DNA of 5,582 bases from Duncaniella sp. Lineage in GTDB: Bacteria; Bacteroidota; Bacteroidia; Bacteroidales; Muribaculaceae. Both the position numbers and the translations under genes were made by a program. This document shows, in pieces, positions 1 through 5,582 of this stretch. Positions within the stretch are counted from its first letter, which is position 1; every line of letters begins with the position of its first letter. The notes beneath the pieces are model-generated. The model saw only the letters and a program-made list of their open reading frames with translations. It ran no database searches and was not told the origin of the DNA. The DNA lies in contig JAFLRW010000125.1 in assembly GCA_022511285.1 (NCBI GenBank), positions 1 through 5,582 on the forward strand. The letters are read 5' to 3'.

Positions 1-725
1 CACAAGCCCATTGACACAATGAGGAGTGTCTCTGAATTGAGGAAACGCCGCTGCGAATTGAGAAGCGAAGGGAGCACAAAAACCCCGGTCACAAACCAAA
101 TAATGAGGAAAAACGCCAGTTTGCTGATGCTAAACAGCATTTCGCCCCCCTCAACACTGTTGTTGAGAGCTATAGATGAGAGTACAACCATCATCAACAC
201 TGCAAACAGGTCTTCAACTATAAGCACGGCGAATACGAGTGATGCAAACTTGCGTTGCCGCAGACCCAAGTCTGTAAACGCCTTTATGATGATGGTGGTT
301 GACGACATCGACAGCATACCGCCAAGAAACATCGAATTGATGCGTGAAAATCCCAAAATATGACCAGCCGCAAAGCCCGCTGTCATCATACCGCAGACTA
401 TGAATAAGGCCGTTACCACTGCCGGAGCTCCGGCATTGACTAACTTCTTGAAACTGAACTCAAGGCCTAACGAGAACAGAAGGACTATAATACCTATTTG
501 AGCCCAAAATTCGATGTTAGCTTCAGTGGTGACAGAGGGGAGATATGTAAAATTTGGGCTGGCAAGGAATCCGGCCACGATATATCCGAGCACCACAGGC
601 TGTTTCAACCATTTGAACAGCAGTGTGGTCACCGCTCCAAGAATCAAGATAAATGCAAGGTCGCTTATAAGTCCCTCGACATCAAAAGCCCCGGCAGCCG
701 AATTGGCCAGAATCATTGTTAACAT
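1..725 (-). CDS. Cation:proton antiporter, CPA2/Kef type (N-terminal part, cut by window edge)
   Basis: The reading frame opens at the ATG at 725 and runs without a stop to the left edge, giving 241 codons of the N-terminal half. The protein should exchange a monovalent cation (K+ or Na+) for H+ across the inner membrane. It is strongly hydrophobic with several membrane segments. Family landmarks seen are KQPVVLGYIVAG (residues 41-52), LFSLGLEFSFKK (83-94), the serine/threonine-rich SMSSTTIIIKAF (139-150) and VEDLFAVLMMV (170-180). The acidic pair E171-D172 sits where CPA2 carriers have their ion-binding dipeptide. It is the third gene of a minus-strand cluster, 21 bp after the mgtC-like gene. 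A second ATG lies three codons in, so the start could be 716; neither has a clear Shine-Dalgarno sequence. The family (Na+/H+ exchanger domain) is secure; the ion is not. Any C-terminal TrkA-N-type regulatory domain would lie outside the window. Confidence 0.9.
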   Translation of the reverse strand, partial: MLTMILANSAAGAFDVEGLISDLAFILILGAVTTLLFKWLKQPVVLGYIVAGFLASPNFTYLPSVTTEANIEFWAQIGIIVLLFSLGLEFSFKKLVNAGAPAVVTALFIVCGMMTAGFAAGHILGFSRINSMFLGGMLSMSSTTIIIKAFTDLGLRQRKFASLVFAVLIVEDLFAVLMMVVLSSIALNNSVEGGEMLFSISKLAFFLIIWFVTGVFVLPSLLNSQRRFLNSETLLIVSMGL

Positions 726-746
726 TTTATAGGGGAAGAAGTTTTG

Positions 747-1463
747 TTAGGATAAGTCTGCTTGGTTGGAGATTGAGATGGTCAGAGTGGGAAGGATAGT
801 GTGAAGTGAGTCAAAGAGATCAATAAAATCAGAATGTTCACGGATGAGTATCACCAGGTTTAGACGGGAGATATCGTGCTCATAGTCATATTCCACATAC
901 ACCTTAGAGAGGTGAATGCCGTGGCGCTGGAGCGCCTCCTTGTAAGGCTGTATTGAGTTTACTATACCTTTCACTCTCAAGTGAATGGTTCGAGCCTCGT
1001 TGCCCACATTCACTCGCCTCTCCAATTGTTCAAGCAGAGTGAGCACCACTAAAACCATTGCCGTAGCCACAATGGCAACAACATACAATCCGCATCCCAC
1101 CGCCATTCCGATTGCGGCGATTATCCAGATGCCGGCGGCGGTTGTGAGACCGCGCACAGAACCTTTCATCTGTATTATCGTGCCGGCGCCAAGAAAACCG
1201 ATTCCGGAAATCACCTGTGCGGCTATGCGGCTCGGGTCTGCTCGATGTAATTCCGATGTCTCCTGGCAGACGTAGATGGAGAGCATCATAGCAATACAAG
1301 CCCCCATAGATATGAGAGCAAAAGTGCGCAATCCCGCCATCTGCCCTTTTGTCTTGCGCTCTATGCCCACACACGCACCGAGCAGCATCGACACAATGAT
1401 GCGGATTATAGCCGAGGACTGAGATATCTCAACGGCCGATATTGATTCCCAAAAGCCTGACAT
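747..1463 (-). CDS. MgtC/SapB family inner-membrane protein
   Basis: This 238-residue protein matches the MgtC/SapB family. The N-terminal ~145 residues form about five membrane segments and carry the family signature: GLRTFALISMG (44-54), DPSRIAAQVISGIGFLGAG (76-94), and VRGLTTAAGIWIIAAIGMA (103-121). After a charged linker (EQLERR, 145-150), residues ~157-235 form a soluble alpha/beta domain, as in long MgtC members with an ACT-like C-terminus. MgtC itself helps Salmonella and mycobacteria cope with low Mg2+ and acid, and in Salmonella it restrains the F1Fo ATP synthase. Homologues in commensals are mostly uncharacterised, so a Mg2+ or ion-stress role here is inference. The gene lies 18 bp after the coiled-coil protein gene and 21 bp before the antiporter gene, so co-transcription is likely. 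The ATG at 1463 is the natural start; no strong ribosome binding site is visible. Confidence 0.92.
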   Translation of the reverse strand: MSGFWESISAVEISQSSAIIRIIVSMLLGACVGIERKTKGQMAGLRTFALISMGACIAMMLSIYVCQETSELHRADPSRIAAQVISGIGFLGAGTIIQMKGSVRGLTTAAGIWIIAAIGMAVGCGLYVVAIVATAMVLVVLTLLEQLERRVNVGNEARTIHLRVKGIVNSIQPYKEALQRHGIHLSKVYVEYDYEHDISRLNLVILIREHSDFIDLFDSLHTILPTLTISISNQADLS

Positions 1464-1481
1464 ATCGCTGGCAAGTAACGT

Positions 1482-2390
1482 TTATTTCTTGAGTGTAAAT
1501 CTCCGAGAGCAGAGGCGGTAGCCATCAGTAAAGAGTTCTACAGTGTAATCACCGGGGGTCAATGTGGTGTTGACATCCCAGTAGATAGTGACTCCTGCTA
1601 TCTCATCGCCAGAATACTCCACACTTTTGCGCGCCGAAGCCGCAACACTTTTCCCCTCAAACGGGAACGAGCCGGCACCTCCGAGCAGCTGTCCTTCAGG
1701 GCTGACAAGGCGGAGCCAAATCATTTTTTCTCCGACCGGTGTAGAATTATTCTGTGGAATAGTGAACGTCACTCTCAACTGGCGGGCTTTTGTTACATTG
1801 CTTTCCACCTTGCCGTTTTTCTTCAATGCCGTGAGGGTGACACCGGTGACATTGAGTTTCTCAGCAAGTGTCATTCGTTCGCTCAGGTTCTCATTTTTGC
1901 GAGTCTCCTCAGCCACACGAGTGCTCAATTGGCGATTCTGCTCTTTAATCTCCGTATTCTCGGCCCTCAATCCGGCATTTTCTTTGCCGAGAGAATCAAT
2001 TTGAGCAATATAGTGGCGCAACAGGCCTTTGAGGGTAGATATCTCATTTTGCAACTCTTTGATGCGAGCTGCAGATTTCACTTTTTCATTTTTCAATTCG
2101 TTCATCAGTTGTTCTACCTTGGCCTTGGCCGCAGTATACTTGGCCAAGATAGTATCGTTGGCCAAGCGTTGCGCCTGGTCCTCATATTGCTGAAACTCTG
2201 AATTGAGCATATCAAATTCATTGCTGAGCTGTAGCTGCTCGTTGTCAAGGCGAAGCTCCTCGTTCTGAAGTTCCGCTTCGGCCACTCTGTTCTTAAGCGA
2301 CGCCACTTGCCAGATGCTAAATCCCACCACCGCAAAGAGCAGTACAGCCATAACTATGGTCACAATAATAAGAGCCGGCTTGTTTTTCAT
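1482..2390 (-). CDS. Membrane-anchored coiled-coil protein with C-terminal beta-rich domain, function unknown
   Basis: I do not recognise a named family for this 302-residue protein. A short basic N-terminus (MKNK) is followed by one hydrophobic segment (about residues 6-28), which looks like a signal anchor because no lipobox or convincing cleavage site follows. Residues ~30-178 are charged and rich in E, K, Q, N and L with heptad-like leucine spacing, which predicts a long coiled coil. Residues ~183-302 change character: VTGVTLTALKKNGK, a long hydrophobic stretch around MIWLRLVSPEGQLLGG (223-238), and GDYTVELFTDG (280-290). This resembles a beta-sandwich of the kind found in periplasmic proteins, ending in basic FTLKK. 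The likely topology places the coiled coil and beta domain in the periplasm, but this is inferred. It is the first gene of the minus-strand cluster, with its own promoter upstream, followed 18 bp later by the mgtC-like gene. A scaffold or envelope-spanning role is possible but untested. Confidence 0.85.
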   Translation of the reverse strand: MKNKPALIIVTIVMAVLLFAVVGFSIWQVASLKNRVAEAELQNEELRLDNEQLQLSNEFDMLNSEFQQYEDQAQRLANDTILAKYTAAKAKVEQLMNELKNEKVKSAARIKELQNEISTLKGLLRHYIAQIDSLGKENAGLRAENTEIKEQNRQLSTRVAEETRKNENLSERMTLAEKLNVTGVTLTALKKNGKVESNVTKARQLRVTFTIPQNNSTPVGEKMIWLRLVSPEGQLLGGAGSFPFEGKSVAASARKSVEYSGDEIAGVTIYWDVNTTLTPGDYTVELFTDGYRLCSRRFTLKK

Positions 2391-2446
2391 AATTCAGTAG
2401 AGAAATATAGGGTGAATTTTTGTTTCGCTATTTGATTTTCAAACTA

Positions 2447-2478
2447 CAAAGTTACTAAACCGATGCGGGTTTTACAAA
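2447..2478 (-). promoter_or_regulatory. Bacteroidetes-type promoter for the minus-strand cluster
   Basis: Read on the minus strand, TTTG at 2478-2475 is followed after exactly 20 bp by TAACTTTG at 2454-2447. This fits the -33 TTTG and -7 TAnnTTTG elements used by the primary sigma factor of Bacteroidetes. Transcription would begin near 2440, giving a leader of about 50 nt before the ATG at 2390. Both boxes match the consensus perfectly, so this is the stronger of the two promoters in the region. It would drive the coiled-coil, mgtC-like and antiporter genes together. Confidence 0.7.
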
Positions 2479-2481
2479 CCC
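2467..2481. repeat. Perfect 6-3-6 inverted repeat, possible operator
   Basis: GGGTTT-TAC-AAACCC is a perfect inverted repeat with 6-bp arms and a 3-bp centre. It covers the -33 box (2475-2478) of the leftward promoter and lies about 35 bp upstream of the -33 box of the rightward one. A bound dimeric regulator could block one promoter and influence the other. There is no following T-run that would favour a terminator. Short inverted repeats occur by chance in A+T-rich DNA, so the operator role is a suggestion only. Confidence 0.35.
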
Positions 2482-2516
2482 ATTTCACTATTTTTAATTA
2501 GTTTTTTGTCACAGTC

Positions 2517-2548
2517 CTTGCTAAATTGCGGCTTGTGGAGTAATTTTG
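2517..2548 (+). promoter_or_regulatory. Bacteroidetes-type promoter for the tamL-like gene
   Basis: CTTG at 2517-2520 (three of four matches to TTTG) is followed after 20 bp by TAATTTTG at 2541-2548, a perfect TAnnTTTG -7 element. The spacing equals that of the leftward promoter. Transcription would start near 2554, only about 10 nt before the ATG at 2565, so the leader would be unusually short. The next in-frame Met is residue 97 and would discard the lipoprotein signal, so a later start is not a way out. Confidence 0.6.
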
Positions 2549-2564
2549 TAGAGCTAAACGCGAT

Positions 2565-4925
2565 ATGTCATCATCTTTCAGATACGTCAGCCAAGTGCTA
2601 TCAGTGGTGTTGCTCTTCATCCTCACCGGATGTAGCGCTACTCGTCACGTGCCCAAAGGAGAATATCTGCTTGATAAGGTGAGGATTAACATTGAATCGG
2701 CCGAGCCAACAGAGATATCGTCGGCCGACCTGGCGAATTATCTCAGACAGTCGCCCAACCACAAGGTGCTCGGCTTTTGGAAGCTCCAGTTGGGCACATA
2801 TAATCTTTCAGGCTCAGACACTACAAAATGGTATAATCGTTGGGTGCGTCGTATGGGGCAAGCGCCTGTGATTTACAGCGATGAGCTCACCGAGGCCTCG
2901 TCGCGACAGCTGCGTCAAACGATGATTAACCGCGGCTATCTCGAAACAATGGTCACAGTGGATACGATAGTCAATCCCGCCCGCAACAAGATTGAGGTGG
3001 ACTACAACCTGAAGCTCGGCACCCCACACCGCATCTCATCGTTCTCCTCGGTGATAGCTGACACCGCCATAGCCGGAATCTTAAGGTCAGACTCACTGCT
3101 GCTGCGAATGGTGCGACCAGGCGATCTTTTCAATCTCGACGAACTCGAATCACAGCGGCTGCTGATTACCCGACGGCTCAAGAACAATGGTTATTTCGAC
3201 TTCAACAAGGAATACATTACCTATGTAGCAGACACGGCTGAAAACTCAAAGGATGTTGACTTGGTGTTGAGGATAAGAGCTCCCAGACTGCGCACTGATT
3301 CAGCGACAACCTCCGGAGCATTTCAGCCTCACAGGCGCTATTTTCTGCGCGATGTAAAATTTGTGGTAGAGTCCGACAAGAGTGTTTCATCATCGGATAT
3401 TGGCAGCCTTGCACTTGACACAGTCAGTTATGGCGACCTCATAATACTATATGGAACAGACCGCTATCTGAAGCCATCGGTGCTGCAAGAGAAATGTTTT
3501 CTCTCACCGGGCGCACTCTACACCACACGCGATGTTGACCGCACGTATGAGGCCTTGTCGACGCTCGGAATATTACGTTCCATCAATATAGAGCTTAAAC
3601 CTGTGGGGCGCAACGGTGATACCGGTTTGCTTGACGCATATATCCTGCTTTCACGCAATAAGAAACAGGCTGTAACATTTGATGTCGAGGGAACCAATTC
3701 AGAAGGCGACCTTGGATTCGGGCTCGGTCTGACCTATCAGCACCGCAATTTGGCACGTGGCTCACAGCTACTAACAGGCCGCTTGAGAATGAATTACGAA
3801 AGCCTGTCGGGCAACTTTACGGACCTTATCAACAATAGATATATCGAATGGGCCGGGGAGGTCGGCATCACTTTCCCGAGGATAGAATTTCCGTTTATCT
3901 CCGGCTCGATTCAGAAGCGTTTCAATGTTTCGACCGAGTTTGCAGTGTCAGGCAATTACCAAGAACGCCCCGAGTACACCAGAATCATTTCGGGTCTGGC
4001 TTGGAAATACAAATGGCATAACCGCACCAACACCCGCCGACACGAATTTAATCTCCTCGACCTCAACTATGTCTATCTCCCGGAGAGCACCAATAACTTT
4101 CTTGATCAGATAGCGCCAGACAATCCATTGCTGCGATATAGCTATGAGGACCACTTAATTATGGCAATGTCCTATCACTATTATCACACCAATAAGCGGA
4201 TGCCGTCTACCCTGACCGGAAGATACACCCTCCAGCCCAGGGTTTTCACCATTCGCGCTTCAGTCGAAACAGCAGGAAATCTCCTATATTTAGGTGAACT
4301 GATAGGCGGAGGTCACAAAAAGGAGGGGGTGTATAAGGTGTTTGACACACAATTCTCACAATATATCAAAGGCGAGGTAGACTATGCTCTCACTACAAAT
4401 CTTAGCCCACGCCACTCCGTGGCCTTCCACGTGGGAGGAGGCATAGGATTTCCGTATGGCAACTCATCGGTGATGCCATTTGAGAAACGTTTCTATGCTG
4501 GAGGAGCAAATGGTGTGCGCGGATGGAGTGTGCGCACTCTTGGTCCGGGAAGCTACAACTCTCACAACTCAGTGAGCTATTTCATCAATCAGTGTGGCGA
4601 CATCAGGCTTGACATGAGTGTGGAATATCGCGCCAAGCTCTTCTGGGTGCTTGAGGGCGCGGGATTTATAGATGCCGGCAACATTTGGACTATTCACAAC
4701 TATGAGAATCAGCCCGGTGGTTTTTTCCGATTCAAAACATTTTGGAAAGAGATAGCTTGGGCATACGGATTGGGATTGCGATTTGACTTCAACTACTTCT
4801 TGCTACGCCTTGACCTTGGCGTCAAGGCTTATAATCCGGCGTCAGGACAAGAGCGCTGGCCTTTGATACACCCGCAGTGGAAACGTGACACGGCATTTCA
4901 TTTCTCTGTGGGATATCCGTTTTGA
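2565..4925 (+). CDS. tamL: Translocation and assembly module lipoprotein TamL (BamA/TamA-family, Omp85)
   Basis: This 786-residue outer-membrane protein belongs to the BamA/TamA (surface antigen D15) superfamily in its Bacteroidetes lipoprotein form, TamL. That form is thought to work with the periplasm-spanning TamB in outer-membrane biogenesis. The N-terminus is a lipoprotein signal with lipobox LTGC; Cys23 would be lipidated. The following TRHVPKGEYLLDKV (26-39) and GQAPVIYSDEL (98-108) look typical of TamL. About three POTRA-like periplasmic domains follow (roughly 33-152, 155-238 and 257-363); the third includes YEALSTLGILRSINIEL (328-344). The beta-barrel occupies about 368-786. It contains FYAGGANGVRGW (643-654), with VRGW in place of the usual VRGF of the loop-6 motif, and ends in FHFSVGYPF with the C-terminal Phe expected of an outer-membrane beta-signal. 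The length suits the family and no disruption is seen. No tamB flanks it: the upstream gene is divergent and the downstream one encodes a HAD hydrolase. Confidence 0.9.
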   Translation: MSSSFRYVSQVLSVVLLFILTGCSATRHVPKGEYLLDKVRINIESAEPTEISSADLANYLRQSPNHKVLGFWKLQLGTYNLSGSDTTKWYNRWVRRMGQAPVIYSDELTEASSRQLRQTMINRGYLETMVTVDTIVNPARNKIEVDYNLKLGTPHRISSFSSVIADTAIAGILRSDSLLLRMVRPGDLFNLDELESQRLLITRRLKNNGYFDFNKEYITYVADTAENSKDVDLVLRIRAPRLRTDSATTSGAFQPHRRYFLRDVKFVVESDKSVSSSDIGSLALDTVSYGDLIILYGTDRYLKPSVLQEKCFLSPGALYTTRDVDRTYEALSTLGILRSINIELKPVGRNGDTGLLDAYILLSRNKKQAVTFDVEGTNSEGDLGFGLGLTYQHRNLARGSQLLTGRLRMNYESLSGNFTDLINNRYIEWAGEVGITFPRIEFPFISGSIQKRFNVSTEFAVSGNYQERPEYTRIISGLAWKYKWHNRTNTRRHEFNLLDLNYVYLPESTNNFLDQIAPDNPLLRYSYEDHLIMAMSYHYYHTNKRMPSTLTGRYTLQPRVFTIRASVETAGNLLYLGELIGGGHKKEGVYKVFDTQFSQYIKGEVDYALTTNLSPRHSVAFHVGGGIGFPYGNSSVMPFEKRFYAGGANGVRGWSVRTLGPGSYNSHNSVSYFINQCGDIRLDMSVEYRAKLFWVLEGAGFIDAGNIWTIHNYENQPGGFFRFKTFWKEIAWAYGLGLRFDFNYFLLRLDLGVKAYNPASGQERWPLIHPQWKRDTAFHFSVGYPF

Positions 4926-4958
4926 TGATTCGATTAATGATAAACAGTTGCACCCGAC

Positions 4959-5582
4959 ATGAAAAAACTTGTGATTTTTGATCTTGACGGCACACTGCTC
5001 AACACAATAGCCGATCTTGGCGCCGCTACCAACTACGCGCTGCGATGCGGCGGATATCCCGAACATGCTCTAACAGCCTACACCAAGTTTGTGGGTAACG
5101 GCGCAACCCGTCTTGTGGAGCGTGCTCTGCCCGATGAAGCCCGCACGCCGGAGATTATCAGCACCACGCTTGAAATGTTTAAAGAGTATTATAGTTTGCA
5201 TCTATCAGAAGCCACTGAGCCTTATCCCGGCATTCCAGAGCTGCTCGAAGAACTGAAATATTTAGGCGTCAGTATGGCTGTGGCATCCAATAAATATCAG
5301 ACGGCAGTGGAAAGTCTTGTTGCCCACTATTTTCCTAATGTGGAGTGGAGTGCAGTTGAAGGACAAAAGGAAGGAGTCCCGGTGAAACCGGACCCATCCA
5401 TATTATTTGAAATACTCGGAAAGGTGCCCACAAAAAAATCTAAAGTTCTTTACGTAGGCGACTCCGGAGTTGATATGGAAACCGCCCGTCGGGCTTGTGT
5501 CGATTCCTGCGGGGTCACTTGGGGATTTCGGCCGGCGAGAGAGCTGCGCGAGGCTCACGCTGACAATATCATTGATGCGCCT
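4959..5582 (+). CDS. HAD-superfamily hydrolase, phosphoglycolate phosphatase-like (C-terminus cut by window edge)
   Basis: The frame opens at the ATG at 4959 and is still open at the right edge after 208 codons. Family members run to about 210-220 residues, so only a few are missing. All four HAD motifs are present: DLDGTL (8-13; D8 nucleophile, D10 general acid/base), ASNK (109-112; S110), VKPDP (142-146; K143) and YVGDSGVD (165-172; D168 and D172 for Mg2+). A helical C1 cap lies between motifs I and II (about 16-85), as in the Gph/PGP group. It is a cytoplasmic, Mg2+-dependent phosphatase. 2-Phosphoglycolate is the textbook substrate of the group, but many relatives act on other small phosphate esters, so the substrate is open. 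It starts 33 bp after the tamL-like gene with no terminator or promoter visible between, so co-transcription is likely. No Shine-Dalgarno sequence is seen, which is normal for Bacteroidetes. Confidence 0.92.
   Translation, partial: MKKLVIFDLDGTLLNTIADLGAATNYALRCGGYPEHALTAYTKFVGNGATRLVERALPDEARTPEIISTTLEMFKEYYSLHLSEATEPYPGIPELLEELKYLGVSMAVASNKYQTAVESLVAHYFPNVEWSAVEGQKEGVPVKPDPSILFEILGKVPTKKSKVLYVGDSGVDMETARRACVDSCGVTWGFRPARELREAHADNIIDAP

Larger units (their letters stand above)
2391..2564. promoter_or_regulatory. Divergent intergenic promoter region
   Basis: This 174-bp A+T-rich stretch separates the divergent starts of the coiled-coil protein gene and the tamL-like gene. It holds one candidate promoter per direction and an inverted repeat, listed separately. 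No small ORF, tRNA or hairpin-plus-T-run terminator was seen in it. Confidence 0.8.

Noticed and set aside
145..150. Run of six C (six G on the coding strand) in the antiporter gene as a possible phase-variation tract or frameshift
   Set aside because: The frame is intact through the run and continues with membrane-protein sequence on both sides. Six bases is short for a slippage-controlled switch.
19..363. Plus-strand open frame of 114 codons
   Set aside because: It lies antisense to the antiporter gene, whose frame gives a clear conserved membrane protein. The plus-strand translation is low-complexity (S, T, N, R rich) with no recognisable domain.
498..732. Two overlapping short plus-strand open frames
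   Set aside because: Both are antisense to the 5' part of the antiporter gene and overlap each other in different frames; their translations show no family features.
985..1374. Open frames on both strands inside the mgtC-like gene
   Set aside because: They are alternate-frame shadows of a well-conserved MgtC-family coding sequence; the translations are compositionally odd and match nothing known to me.
1588..2335. Several open frames overlapping the coiled-coil protein gene
   Set aside because: They are antisense or alternate-frame readings of a longer frame that has a coherent membrane segment, coiled coil and beta-rich domain.
4926..4958. Possible terminator or promoter between the tamL-like and HAD genes
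   Set aside because: The 33-bp gap has no stable hairpin followed by a T run and no TAnnTTTG element, so read-through is the simpler view.
4842..5066. Minus-strand open frame across the tamL end and the start of the HAD gene
   Set aside because: It overlaps two genes with clear motifs on the opposite strand (the C-terminal beta-signal and DLDGTL), and its own translation has no features.

Overview
The window looks like ordinary chromosomal DNA from a member of the Bacteroidales. Four things point there: a TamL-type BamA-family outer-membrane lipoprotein, promoter elements of the Bacteroidetes form (TTTG, 20 bp, TAnnTTTG), weak or absent Shine-Dalgarno sequences, and a roughly balanced base composition. 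A Muribaculaceae-like gut commensal would fit, but that is a guess from style, not a demonstrated assignment. No mobile element, CRISPR array, tRNA or rRNA was seen.

Layout. Two transcription units diverge from a 174-bp intergenic region at 2391-2564. The left, minus-strand unit reads in this order: a membrane-anchored coiled-coil protein with a C-terminal beta-rich domain (2390-1482), an MgtC/SapB-family membrane protein (1463-747), and the N-terminal half of a CPA2/Kef-type cation:proton antiporter (725 to the window edge). The gaps are only 18 and 21 bp, with no terminator between, so this is probably one operon concerned with ion homeostasis and the cell envelope. The right, plus-strand unit starts with the 786-residue TamL-like protein (2565-4925). 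After 33 bp it continues into a HAD-superfamily hydrolase of the phosphoglycolate phosphatase type (4959 to the window edge, almost complete).

Regulation. The divergent region carries one plausible Bacteroidetes housekeeping promoter for each direction, both with a 20-bp spacer. A perfect 6-3-6 inverted repeat overlaps the -33 element of the leftward promoter. The rightward promoter, if real, leaves only about 10 nt before the tamL start codon.

Nothing here is a clearly new biological system. The points most worth a second look are the uncharacterised coiled-coil protein and its link to MgtC and the antiporter, the architecture of the divergent promoter region, and the absence of tamB beside tamL.
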